From Anaeramoeba flamelloides (Eukaryota; Metamonada; Anaeramoebidae): DNA of 64,000 bases. Positions 1 to 11,190 of the stretch are shown here, in pieces. Below the pieces are notes generated by a model. That model was given only the letters and a program-made list of their open reading frames with translations. It was not told the origin of the DNA and searched no databases. The stretch's first letter is position 1. Each line of letters begins with the position of its first letter. The translations under genes and the position numbers were made by a program. Location: contig JANTQA010000010.1 in the NCBI GenBank assembly GCA_027625915.1, positions 1,550,001 to 1,614,000 on the forward strand, in the 5' to 3' direction.

Positions 1-1283
1 TGAAGTGTTTTTCTTTTTTCACATGATCTAAGAAAAAAAAAGGAAAAAAAAAGGATCAGCAAAAAAAAAAGAAAGAAAAAGAAAAAGAAGTAGAAAAAAA
101 AAAATTAAAGCAAAATAAAAACAAAAATTTGAAAAAGCAAAACTAAGATCTAAAAATTGAAAAAATGATTCTGATCCAAAAATTTAAAAATATTTTTTTG
201 ATAAGAATATGAGGCTAAACTCTTAAAGTCGCTTTCATTGGAATTATATATTTAGAAAAATTGAAATAAAGAAAAATTAGAAAAAAATTGACAAAATTTG
301 AAAAAATGAATCTGATTAAAAATTAAAAAATAAATTTAAAGAGAATATTTTACCAAAATCACTCAAAAATACTTCAAATAATGATTTAAAATGAGTCAAG
401 ATATTTAAAAAAATAGTTCTGGATTTATTTTTTTGTGTACAAAACCCAATAAGGGAGAAAATAAATTATACATACATTTAATAGTAAATTTTAATTTTAA
501 AAAAGGGTTTGTATTTTAGGAAGGAATAATGAAAAAATAAAAAACTTTTATATTTTTCAAAAACAAAAAGGTAAAGTTTAAGGTATATATTTTTTGTGTC
601 ATTAACTTTTTTTGATATGAATATTTTTACTTCTTCAAAAATTAAAGTCAAAATCTATCCTTTGGTGAACTTTAAAGAATTTTTGGGTTCTTTAAAAAAA
701 ATAGAATATTTTTTCAACTTTTGAAGAAATACCAAAACTTAAAATGGAAAGTTAATATTCATATTTTCATAAAGTTTATTCATTATATTTAAAGTAATTT
801 TTTCAAAAAAAAAACATAATCGATACATTTCTAATATATCATAATAACTAATTAAAATTTGAAAATATTGATCACTTTTTATGTGTGTGTGTCGATATAT
901 AAAAAAGAAAGATTAGTTTTTGAAAATAAATTAAAAAAATTCTTTAATAATTAAATAATTTTAAGTTGTGATACTTTAAAATTATTTTCATTAATTAATA
1001 ATCGTGAAATCTATGATTTTATTTAAATTCCTGAAAAGGGATTAAATTAAAAGGACAACTAGAGTGTGATTTACACTTCCTCCTCAATAAAAAAAAAAAT
1101 AAATAAAAAAATAATAATTCAATTCTTTTCATTTTTAAATAAGAAATTTTTATGTTTATTCATCAACTATTAAAAAAAAGATGAAATGAGGTTGTTTAAA
1201 TTTTTGCTTTTAGGATCTAAAATTCAAAAATAACTTCTAAGAAATACACAAATAAAAATAGTAAATCTTTATTTTTTGGTCAT

Positions 1284-1314
<31 letters not shown>

Positions 1315-2593
1315 AGAAAAGAATTTCAAAAAAAAACATTATCTTTGTAAATCCAAATTAACTTATAAAAAACTGAGATTATGTAAATACATTTAAAATA
1401 AATATACTTATTAATTAAAAAAAAATTTTGTTAAAAATTTAAATTTCCAAAAGAAATTTATAACGCTTAAATCGACTTTCCAATGAAAAGGTGCCAAATT
1501 TTTTTTAAAAATTCATATAAAAATTATATATATAGAATTATTTAAAAATTCTGTTACCTAGTGCCCCCACTCTGATGGTGGTTGAATATCAATTATTAAT
1601 CACCCGTTATGGAATTTCTATTTATTAATGATAATCTATCTATATGGTTTTTGTTCCTCTTGTGGATCTAGGATGTAGATAGTATATAACTTAGTCATGT
1701 AAATGATATTATTATTTTTAATGATGATATTTTCATTATTTTTCTTCTTCTATTTTTTATTTAGTAAATTTTCTATTATTACTCCTTTCTAAAATTTTTA
1801 TTAAAAAAAAAAAAAAAAAAAAAATACAAAAGAATGAAGGAGGATAATCTCTGTAGATTTTTGTCAATTTTTCAATTATTTCACTTGGGTGATTTCTAGT
1901 TTGTAACACAGTTTCAAGGGGCTTTTTTCACCAAACTAGTTTATTATTATGGTAAATAAAAAACTAAAATATTTCATAAATCTAAGTCATTTTAGATCTG
2001 GGTTTAGGATCAATCATAATATATGAAGTGTCTCAAATAAAATCTTTCATTTTGATCATGATTGTAAAAAAAAAAAGAATCGACAAATGTAGAGAATCTT
2101 CAAATGTCTACATTTTATTGCATTTCCTAACAATTCTCATCCATTTTTTTTAAGGGTTAAATATCAACTAATATAATTGTTGTTATTTGCACATAAAATA
2201 ATAAAAAATAAAAAATCCAGAAAGTGTTGCGAAAGACAGATAAAAAAAAAAAATGCGTCTATAAAAAATAGAAAACAATAAAATAATTAGTTAATTTTTC
2301 CATTTCATTTCAAATAAACAATTATGATGATAATTAGATTAAAATATAGATATAATCATTTAAAAAAAAAAAAAACTGAAGAATAAATAAAATTTATAAT
2401 CTGGCAAGATATAATATCAAAATATTATAAAAAAAAAATAAAAATATTAAAGAAATATTTATCAATACACAATAATTAATTATCCATAACCGTCATTTAA
2501 ATAAAAAAAAAATAAAATTGAATAGAAAAACATTTTAATACAATTTGACAACGTAAATAGATGCCATAAAAAAAATAATAATAATAAAAAACA
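1..2593. other. Intergenic AT-rich DNA
   Basis: No convincing coding region on either strand. The stretch holds homopolymer A and T runs, a (TA)n microsatellite near 1285-1311, and one copy of poly-A-tailed retroposon family I at about 1553-1822. A segment near 1005-1085 resembles, in inverted orientation, DNA near 21015-21105 (shared TCGTGAAAT and TACACTTC words), so it may be part of one more diverged dispersed repeat. Nothing else is recognisable. Confidence 0.6.
1553..1822 (+). repeat. Poly-A-tailed retroposon, family I copy 1 (SINE or LINE 3' end)
   Basis: About 270 bp matching copies at 51975-52235 and 59494-59673. Shared landmarks are a head with CTAGTGCCCC, a middle with CTCTTGTGGATCTAGGA, a TTCTTCTTCT tract, and the terminal word ACTCCTTTCT followed by an A run of more than 20. 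All three copies lie in the same orientation and end at the same word before a variable A-rich tail, the mark of target-primed retrotransposition. This copy differs clearly from the other two, so it is older. No target duplication was identified here. Confidence 0.7.
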
Positions 2594-5500
2594 TTAGTCA
2601 TTAAAGCGGACTTCTTGATCTTCCAAATTAACTTCTGTCAGCATTTGTTTATATTCATTCGAATTCAAAAATTGTGGGTATGTTGCGCGAGCAATTAGTA
2701 AAAAGATTTCTTGGTTCGCTCGTTTAAAGCAATTTTTACCGAGAGGGTCTTCTTCAAAGTCTACAAGGCATTGTTTCCTTACTTTACTGTTGATGTTTAA
2801 CGTCAGTGCACCATTTAAATTGATAAAGGATTTGATTATACTTGCTGAGAGTTTTTTTCTTTTTCTTCTGTTTTTCAATTTCTTTAGTCTTTTGATTGAA
2901 GAATAAAATAAAACATTTTCAACCGAATATTCCTTTTTTGCAAATTCAATAAAGTACTGGAGACTTTTTTTATTATTTAGTATTTTTTTTAATTTCAAAA
3001 AGATTGTTTCTTCTTCCTTTTCTTTATTTTTAACCTTCTTAAAAGATAAATAGATGGGCCAGCCTAATACAATTGTCTGAAGTATATATCCTGTAACGTG
3101 TAAGGCTATATCTTGGTGAATCCTGACCTTGGGAAGGCCCAGCGAATAATTTATTGTAAAATAGCAACACAAAACAAAGCTAACTGCAAAGATTTCATTT
3201 CTGATTTTATAATGATCATTAATCTTTCGGAGTTTATACACTAGTACAACCATTATGAATAATTGTAAAAAGCCTACCCCCCCTCGAACGAACAGCTTCC
3301 AATTCGTCTGTGTACATTCAGCACCGACTGTTGTATCAATTGAACAAAAATATAAAGTTAGCGTAATAATAAAAAATAATAAATAATGCAAAGTAAGTGC
3401 CAATCCTAAATATTTACCAGAGATTAAAAATCTCTTTTTATAATAATTCTTTTCGACGTTTTTTAATTCAACCTCGGCATTAAATGCATCCCATCCTTCT
3501 TCGTCATCTGTGGGTGGTTGTGATTTTTCTCCATTTAATTTATCCTTTTCTTCATTTTCCAATTTCCCTTCATTTGACGTTCTTCCTTGCATTGATGTAA
3601 GCTCTATTTTATCATGACACAAAACAGAAATTTGTTCGGTGTTGAACGATGTTGATGTAGGTTTTCTTTTAATTTCTAAAAAAAATTTTTTTGAATTTTC
3701 TAATTTTTCTCTGAGAAGGGACCGAAATAAATTTTGATTTTCATTAATTATCATATATTTTATTGTTATTTATTGTTTTTTTATTTTGTTTTTATTAAAT
3801 ATTTTTTATTTTGTTTGTTTTTTTTTTTATTAATTCAAAATTAGAACAAATACAATTTAATGAAAAGTTGAAGAAAGACCAAATTGGAAGATGGGGAGAA
3901 GAAGAAGTACAATTAGTTGAATGGTATAATCATAATCATGAGAGCAATAAGTTGTATTAATTGTATTTTTATTTTTAACAATTATTTTATTGTTATTTTT
4001 ATTTTTTATATTTCACAAACTAAAATAGAATCTAGAAATTAAAAGCCATTTTTTGATATTTTCATACATTCAAATTATTGATCTTATATCCAACATTTAT
4101 ATATAGATATTAAAAAGTTAAAAAGCTTTGTTTAATTCATTATTTAGATTATAAACTTCATTTTTAGATGGTAAGCGCGTTTTTACATTTTTGAGTTCAT
4201 GGGCTGTATCATGAATTGTGTGATTAAAAACAATTCTTTTATAAAAACACATTCGTTTTTTAATAAAAATAAAGGTAGAAAGTATCATTGGGTGAAGTCT
4301 TTACGAAAGAATGTTAAAAAAAAAAAAAAAAATTATTTTTTTTCTTTATGTTTAAATATTTTCCAATAAAAATATATGGCTTATTTCAATTACAGATAAA
4401 TTATGAGCTTGTATAAATAATTATTTTTTTTGTTTGTATCACGATTACTGAAAAAAATTCTCAAATGGAAAAAAATTGTCAAAACGATTTTAATTGTAAA
4501 CTGGTAGTAAAAATTCTCATTTTCAAATATTTTTTAATGTCTTTTTTGTGTTTGTTTTTAAACAAAAACCAAAATCAAAAAATTAGATTGATAGCTAAGA
4601 ATTAAAATAAAATTCAAAGTATCAAACGAAACCAAAATTTAAGAATTGTTCAATTTTCTCAAAATTTGAATTTTAATTGTAAACATTTGTAAAATTTTCA
4701 CTTTTTTAGGATTTTTTGTTGCTATGATTTTTTCTATTAATGTTAAAATTCGCTTGAAGGGTTTAACAATAGGTATTAGTCCAGTTTGAACAATTTCAAT
4801 TCTGGATATCTTTAATGATCAGTGGAAAATAAGTAATATAATATATGAAAAATTTTCTTTTTTACTTAGCATTATTTTACAATTAAAATAGATGTGACAT
4901 ATTTTTTTTTCATTTAACAATTTTTTTCCATTTGACAATATTTTTCAGGAACTGTTATGATATTATTGTTTTAAAAAAAAAAATTAAAAGTATTAATTCC
5001 CAGTCTAAAAGTTTTGTCTAATACTGTAATAATAAATTTTGAATTTAGAATAAGATTTTTCTAAATAAAATTTACCAGAATTGTTTTTCTTTGTGTCTCC
5101 TTTTTTTTTTTTTTTTTATTAAAACGAAAAAGAATGTCCAAATCTAGAAAGTTTTTTTTCATCTCTAGAAACGGTCAAAATTTTTGGTATTAGGAATAAA
5201 CACAAAAAATGATTTTTTTTTCTTCTGAGATGCTGAAAAAATTCGGTGTTATTCTGAAAGAAATTTTGATTTTATAGCAAAATAAACTTTTCTGTTTTAA
5301 ATAATGTTATTTTGTAGCTTTGTAAATATCACTTTAATCAATTGTTTAAAAAAAAAAAAAAAAAAAAAACATCAGCCATAATGATAATCAAACTTTATTT
5401 CAAAATTTTATCAATCATAGCTTTCTTTCAAATCCAGATTAAATGAAATATTCATAAAAGAACAATTTGTGAATCAAAATGATTTATGATCTTAAAGTTA

Positions 5501-8500
5501 TTATTAAAAAAGGAGAAATTCTAAAAGTGTTATTGATCCAGAAGCAAATTGATATGTAAAATTTATTAATCCTTTTTCCAAATACTTTTTAAAATGTTCT
5601 GAATATTACAACATAAGTTTATCTCCTGGCAAATTAATTTAATTTCCAACCAAAGTTAAATATTTCAAAATATTTTTGTAAAAAAAAAAAAGTACCCAGG
5701 CTGAATAAAACAAAATAAAGTGAACACTTTTCAAAACCTTTTGTACCCAATTTTTTTATAATTACTTTATTGTGGTAAAGTAAATTTTAAAATGCCTGAA
5801 AATTAATTTGTTTTTGTTTTCAAAATAAATCAACAACCATCAATTGAAAATTATCAGACAATTCAAATTACACTTAGGGTTTAGAATCCCTGAAATTTGA
5901 AAAAAGATTATCTTGTATCGATGTGTGGCGACTTGTTAATTTTGGTTTTCAGCTGATCGATCTTGTGCTTGGTATGGGTTTTAAGAGTTGTTCAAAAATG
6001 GCAATTTATGACAATTTATTTTTTTTTTCTTTCTGAAATCCGAATTGAAGAGTGTAAGACTAATATATGGGAAGTTAAGTTATAAAAAAAATGTGGTTTG
6101 TAGGTTGTTGATTGAAATTTTTAATTGGTTTGGTTTTATTTGTAGCTTTTAAAATAAATATTTTTTTTCATTTAGTTAATAGACAAAAAAGTCAATCAAA
6201 AATTTCAATCAACAACCCACAAACCACATTTTTTTTATAACTTAACTTCCCATATATTAGTCTTACACTCTTCAATTCGGATTTCAGAAAGAAAAAAAAA
6301 ATAAATTGTCATAAATTGCCATTTTTGAACAACTCTTAAAACCCATACCAAGCACAAGATCGATTAGCTGAAAACCAAAATTAACAAGTCGCCACACATC
6401 GATACAAGATAATCTTTTTTCAACTTCCAGGGGTTCGAAACCTTAAGTACTGTTATTTCCCAATTGTTAAATGTGCATTTTTTCTTTCAATCTCGATAAT
6501 ATTTTGCTGATTATGTGTTGAAAAAAGTCAAAGATCTTTTCAAAAACTTGTTTAGAAATGATATTTTTAGAGAATAAATTAAACTTCCTTCGAGAAGTCT
6601 AAGACAAAATTTTTACTCTGGTAATTTGATTATAGCAGTAATAATTAATATTCATTTTGGAAATTGAAATAAAAATTTTCATTGTTTAATTGGAAAATAA
6701 CAGTAGTATAATTTGAATTTAACAATACTGATAAATTCTAAAAAATCACAGAAAATTTTTAGTTCGCTTTCCTTTTTTTGGAAATCTTATAAAGCTTGGA
6801 TTTTTATAACAGTTCTTGACAAAGAACATTTCGAAGTTCAACTAATTTTACAGGGTTTCTTAACATTTACTATTTGTTTCAAAATTAATGGAACAAAATT
6901 TTCATTCAACTTTCCAAAAAAAGATTTTATAAATCATGTACGTTTTCAAGTTTTTAATTCTAAAAAGAAGCTTAATATTCATTTGCCTTTTAGAATTGGG
7001 AACTTTGATGATTTATATTAATTCTTGAGAGGTGTGTTTTTTTTTTATTTCAGAAAGCAGAATGAAAATTTTGATCTTTTTATTTTGCAATTAACAGTAA
7101 AGCAATAAAATGTAGTTACTCAAAGCTAAGGATAAAAATCATTTGTTCCATTCCTTTTTTAAATCCTTTTGAATTATTTTTGATTTCTAAAATCAAAAAA
7201 GAAGCAAAAATGTTCAAATATTAATTTTCATTTATCAGTATTTGTTCTGTTTTCGTTTTTGAAAAAAATTGTAAAATGAATTCGATTAGATTATGATTAG
7301 GTTAGACAAAAAATTAAATTATGAAAATGAAATTAAATTTCTGAATTTTTAACTATAACCACTGCATTAAATTAAATAAAGCTTTTGGTTAAACAATATA
7401 TTTGAGATAATATTTTGAATTAACAAAATAATAATAAAGTTAAAGTTAATGATTTTAACTCAAAAAATCTTAAAATTGTGAGAGTCAATACAATCATAAA
7501 ATCCTCTAAAATATTGAAAAAGGGGAAATTATTTATATTACATCCATTTTCAAAAAGTGATGACTTTTTTCTTTTTTTTTAGATCGTCAGAAATAAAACT
7601 TTTTGAAATAGGAGGTAATTTTGTTGAATCACCTCTGCTCAACAATAAAAAAAAAAAATAAATAAAACTTTTTTCCAAGTTTTCTTTTTTTATAAAGCGA
7701 AGACTTTTTTAAAAAAAGTGAGTTTCTTTGTTTTTTTTTTTCCATTAAAGAGTGGGTACTAAAAGTCCACCTGTTTGCCCGAATCCCTAATTTGAATTAG
7801 AGATATTGTTGAACCAAGTGAGAGCTGGTCATTTCTCCCAAAAATCGGATCCGCTCCATAAATTGAGAGGGATTTTGTTCCAATTCCGTTCAGTTTTATA
7901 ATAGTCAAAAAGATTCAATTCGGTCAAACGATTTCCTCAAAGAATTAGTGGTTCTAAGAAGCATAAGCCCGATTTTTAATTAAAATTACACCGTGGTGGC
8001 TATTTGAGAAAATGGTAAACAATAAGAAATAATGGTTAAGGGAATAGAACCCCGGCCTTCAGATTGTACACTGGGTTGTGTTGCCACTTGCCCATACCGG
8101 TTCTCTAAAAAGTGCGTTTCTTCACATCCCAGCCTCTGGATCGCATTTAAAGGTTGGGGATATCTCGTTTTTAAAATAGAAATCTTTCTAAAAGTTTTCA
8201 TTCTTTTGAATATCTACACTTTATTAAAATAGAAAACTTTCAAAAAGGTTAAAGTCCGAAAAAGTTTTCACTTTGGAAAATAGAAAACCCGAAAAAAGTT
8301 TAATAAATCCCTCACTTTTTTAAAATAGACTCACAATTCATTTTTCTTTTGATATCTTTCGTTTCATATTTAAACAACCAAACAATTTTTGTCGAAAAAA
8401 TTAACATTTGTTTACTTTTGAACTCAAGAAACTTCGACGAAAGATGGAAAAGGACATACAAAATTTAAAAAGAAATCGGTTCCATTTGTTTGGTATGATC

Positions 8501-9422
8501 ATGATTTTAACCAGAAAGATTTAAAAAAATATTCAATTTTGAAAGGAATTTCAATCCCCTTTTTGGAAAAGAAATTTGTGTTGTTTGATCCACCTGCTTC
8601 TTTTTTTTTAACGTTTTAGGTATGAGTGGATTTTTTCTTAATAAAAAAATTTGGAAGGTTTTTATGAAAAAGAATTTTTATGTGAAAAGTTTTCTTCAAA
8701 TTCATGTTCTTAAGAAGAATTTAAAAACTCAAAACAAAGACCAACTCGACAACCACAAAAAGAAATTTTTTGAAAACGAAAAAAACTTCGCATCTGAAAA
8801 TAACAGAAAAAAATACAAAAAGTTTTCCAAAAAAATTATTCTGAACGTTAATTCAAAGAACAATTGATTTTGAGAAAGGGGCTTCAGTGTCTTTTTGGAA
8901 AACCATTATGAATTACTTTTTTCGAAAAAAAAAGTTATGTTTTTCCAAATTTTTGAAGATCCCTTTTCAAGTTCAAGAAAAAAAAAAAAAAAAAAAAAAA
9001 GGAAGAACAAGCACAAACTGAAATAGTATGTAAATAAAATAGAGCCTCGCGGACATATAAACAAACACACCAATACCAACACATTGCGACATCGTCAGGT
9101 ATATTTCACTTAAAAAGCATTGTGCAGATCCTTGCGTTTGTGTCTCGATGATTGAGATTATGTTAAAAATTGGCAATGAGAAGATTATAAACCCAGTGAT
9201 AACCATAGAACGAGACTAGAGTTATTAGAGATAAAAAAGAGATTATAGAAATGGATTAAGTATTTGCTTAGGGCATCATCTCGAATGATTTCTTTAATCG
9301 AAAAAAAAAAATCTTACATTGATTGCAGGATGATCTCTTTTTTTGATAAAGCAAATAAATAAGATCATTCCATAAACAAACATAATAATTGTGTTTGTGA
9401 CTCTGAATACTAGTTCGTTCAT
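2594..9422 (-). CDS. Seven-transmembrane receptor with C-terminal RGS domain (three-exon gene)
   Basis: Modelled exons: 9422-9318, 9215-9019 and 3710-2594, giving about 472 residues. Exon 1 carries TM1 and ends in HPAIN at a GTAAG donor. Exon 2 follows a CTCTAG acceptor and carries TM2, an extracellular Cys and TM3 ending ARLYFIY. Exon 3 carries TM4-7 (about residues 201-323) and an RGS domain (about 333-458) that would speed GTP hydrolysis on a G-alpha subunit. Exons 1 and 2 join in phase 0; exon 2 leaves two bases (CA) and exon 3, after the pyrimidine-rich TCCCTTCTCAG acceptor, supplies the third, reading ILFQEKLEN. The protein should sit in the plasma membrane with RGS in the cytosol. A hydrophilic loop of about 95 residues between TM3 and TM4 is unusual. 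The 5.3-kb second intron is full of MITEs. The RGS exon has an in-frame ATG at 3754 and could alone encode a 386-residue four-helix protein; the missing TM1-3 directly upstream on the same strand favours one gene. Start at 9422 is uncertain. Confidence 0.75.
3844..3960 (+). pseudogene. Orphan coding-like exon fragment
   Basis: After a long T-rich tract and a TTAG acceptor-like word, an open frame of about 38 codons runs to TAA at 3958-3960. It contains GRWGEEEVQLVEWYN and is compositionally unlike the A/T runs around it. The GRWGEE core recalls the start of DUF3883-type nuclease-like domains, but this is a weak resemblance from memory. It lies within the receptor gene's inferred intron on the opposite strand, with no visible upstream partner exon. 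Probably a relic of a lost or moved gene. Confidence 0.35.
5878..6442. mobile_element. Foldback MITE, family A copy 1
   Basis: A near-perfect palindrome of 565 bp: two arms of about 225-240 bp that differ at only a handful of positions, around a loop of roughly 85 bp. Ends read GGTTTAGAATCCC and, on the other side, GGTTTCGAACCCC in reverse complement. Flanks are TTAG (5874-5877) and TTAA (6443-6446), suggesting a TTAA target duplication. The arm contains CTGATCGATC and CTTGGTATGGGTTTT, also found in copies at 34820-35374 and 57387-57941. High arm identity implies recent insertion or arm homogenisation. No coding capacity. Confidence 0.85.
6450..6703. mobile_element. TA-flanked MITE, family F copy 1
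   Basis: Terminal inverted repeats CTGTTATTTCCCAATT and CTGTTATTTTCCAATT (reverse complement of the right end), each flanked by TA (6448-6449 and 6704-6705). Length 254 bp and non-coding. The TA target and CTGTTA-type ends fit a Tc1/mariner-derived MITE. It starts one base beyond the TTAA that ends element A1. A shorter relative lies at about 10347-10531. Confidence 0.7.
6870..7097. mobile_element. TA-flanked MITE, family E copy 1
   Basis: Terminal inverted repeats of about 50 bp: left end CTATTTGTTTCAAAATTAAT, right end (reverse complement) CTGTTAATTGCAAAATAAA, both continuing into ATTTTCATTC. TA flanks at 6868-6869 and 7098-7099. Four more copies lie at 25749-25973, 55092-55316, 62315-62537 and 63834 to the window end. 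The open frame across 6713-7021 comes from elements F and E and is not a gene. Confidence 0.8.
7697..8330 (-). repeat. Repeat with tRNA-like Pol III boxes (SINE candidate, family G)
   Basis: A GC-richer island, 7750-8170, in very AT-rich DNA. On the minus strand it has an A-box-like TGGGCAAGTGG (8094-8084) and, 32 bp further, a B-box-like GGTTCTATTCC (8051-8041), the order and spacing of a tRNA gene. The segment does not fold into a proper acceptor stem, so it is not a working tRNA; a tRNA-derived SINE or tRNA relic fits better. The outer borders carry loosely matching inverted words around AAAAAAGTGAG, and GTGGGTACTAAAAGT at 7751-7765 recurs at a small element near 29551. Both strands are open here, an effect of composition. 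Confidence 0.4.
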
Positions 9423-10200
9423 TTGAGTATTTGTAAAAAAAAAAAGAGTCTAAAAAAATCTAAAATAAAAAAAAAAATGAAATTATTTTATTAAGTTGAA
9501 ATAAACAATTCTAATTGGATTTTGAAAAAAGAAAACGTTGATCAAAAGAAAATCCATTTATTTAAAAATCTCTTTTCTCAATTTAATCTTTTTTTTTTCA
9601 AAATATGACAAAGAGTTGTTTACTGAGCTACCCAAAAGATTCAAGGAGATTTTTTGGGAAAAAATTAAACTTTTTTATTCGATTTTTGCCTCTTAAAAAA
9701 AAGCGAACAAAAATTCAAAGTTCTTTTTATTCTATTTTACAATAAAGTTTTTGTCCCAAATGAAAATTTCCACAGTTCTCAAGCCCATATTAGTTTTATC
9801 TTTTGTGTTCTTTGGACGAATGGAGGTTGTTGAAATTTTTTTGGAATAAAAGTTCAACTGATTATTCATTTTTGAATTATATATCATCAATACCTTTAAT
9901 ATTCTTAGTCTACCCAATTGCAGGCGGATCATAAAATAGCAATAAAAAAAGGATAAACAAATGAATAGCAATCAGAAATTAAAATCTATTTCTTGGTTAT
10001 TTATTGAATAGAAATAGGAAAGTAAAATGAAATCAAAATTTTTTCCATTTATTTTAAAAAAACTGGGAATTGTTAGGTAATAATTTTTTTTCCATTCCTA
10101 ATAAAGGTATCTGGATAAGAGTAGTCGTGTATATAGTATTTGAATTACAAGTGAAGGATGAGTTTTCTAAATTCCCTTCTCCAAAAATCTTCAAGTTTAA

Positions 10201-10866
10201 GGATGGACGTTGTAAATAAATTGTTCGTATTCACCATAAATGTTGTCCTTTCATTTCGGTTAAGCTTCTTATGTTACTTCACCCTAAGTCTAAAAATTAA
10301 GTTTTATTCGTAAAAAGGTATTTTTTTCAGTTATTTTTTTGGTAAACTGTTAAAATCAAATTAAACGAATCAAAATCTCAACAATAGTCCCATAATGAAA
10401 CTTAAGTAATCACCAGAAATATCATTTCTAACTGATTTTGTGAAGATCTATGTCGTTCGTACAACAAACAACAGGTAAAATATTTGGGAACTATAAATAA
10501 TTATTTTCATTGTTTAATTGGAAAATAACAGTACTTTAAAACTCCACCAATAAAGCGCTAAGAAAGGCACCAAAGAATTTACAAATTTAATTTTTTTTTT
10601 GCCATTTTGGTCAGTTATGAGTACAAAAGTACATCTAACTCAATAAAATTGATTGTTTTCCTCACAAACCAATACCTACTCTTCATTACTTATCTTTGGT
10701 AAGTTCGTCTAGATAAAAGAAGAAAAAATAAGAACTCCAAAAAATCCCAATTTTTTGAGAAATCAATTTTATTTAAATCTTTGGATAAAGGATCATAAGA
10801 AAATTAACCGAAATAAAAGTTCAACCTTTATGGTGAATATGAGTAATTTATTTCGAACGTCCATCC
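10201..10866. mobile_element. TTAA-flanked MITE, family K
   Basis: Perfect TTAA flanks at 10197-10200 and 10867-10870 bound an element of 666 bp. Its ends begin GGATGGACGTT and stay inverted-repeat-like for about 75 bp, including ATTCACCATAAA and ATTTCGGTTAA on both arms. The interior includes a smaller TA-type element (about 10347-10531, family F). The TTAA target and GG start match families A and B. TTAA targets are typical of piggyBac-type transposases, but no transposase is seen, so the parent is unknown. Confidence 0.75.
10347..10531. mobile_element. Short family F element nested in K
   Basis: The right end is identical to that of F1 over about 30 bp (TTTAATTGGAAAATAACAG followed by TA at 10532-10533). 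The left end, CTGTTAAAATCAAATTAAAC near 10347, is more diverged. Length about 185 bp, non-coding. It lies wholly inside element K, so it was inserted after K or carried by it. Confidence 0.5.
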
Positions 10867-11065
10867 TTAAGAGGTTATATTTAAATTTTCCCAATTAATA
10901 TGTTTAGAAATTTTAAAAATAAAAATCTATTTTTTTTTGATGTTAATTATTAAATACTTGGAAGTGATTTCACAAGGGTTGGACATCAAAAAAATCATAT
11001 ATTCAATTTTATTATGGTTAAAAATTAATTTTGTGAAGATAAGGGTTACACAAGATTCTTTGATA

Positions 11066-11190
11066 TTTTCTGGTATTTGAATTTTAAATGGGAAAAAAAT
11101 TTCACTTCCTTTTCCATGTTTTCTGATATAAACAGAGTTCCCAAAGAACAGGGTTTTAATTTGTGGCTCACTTTCAAAAAGTAATTTGAA
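11066..11190 (+). repeat. Diverged fragment of the family B/J interior
   Basis: CTGGTATTTGAATTTTAAAT followed by a TTTCACTTC tract, then AGAACAGGGTTTTAATTTG and TGGCTC, parallels the interior of element B at about 34521-34645 in the same order. It lacks the GGGACTA ends of B, so it is either a separate insertion of the inner unit (J) or a truncated old B copy. Confidence 0.5.

Larger units (their letters stand above)
3711..9018 (-). other. Inferred 5.3-kb intron of the 7TM-RGS gene
   Basis: Bounded by a GTTTGTGC donor at 9018 and a TTCTCAG acceptor at 3711 with matching phase. It holds, from low to high coordinate, an orphan coding-like island on the other strand (3844-3960), about 1.9 kb of plain AT-rich DNA (3961-5870), palindromic element A1, elements F1 and E1, and a GC-richer segment with tRNA-like promoter boxes inside a larger repeat (7697-8330). 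The stretch 8331-8972 has lysine-rich open frames without recognisable protein features. No other gene is seen. Confidence 0.6.

Noticed and set aside
6713-7021. 102-codon plus-strand frame as a small gene
   Set aside because: It lies across elements F1 and E1; the same DNA recurs in E2-E5 without an open frame.
8032-8107. Functional tRNA gene
   Set aside because: A- and B-box-like words are present but no seven-base acceptor stem or proper anticodon arm can be drawn.
7986-8232. Overlapping small frames on both strands
   Set aside because: Both fall in the GC-richer tRNA-like repeat; openness on both strands is a composition effect.
8622-8867. 81-codon lysine-rich plus-strand frame
   Set aside because: Almost all K, N and F from A/T-rich DNA, no conserved features, inside the inferred receptor intron.
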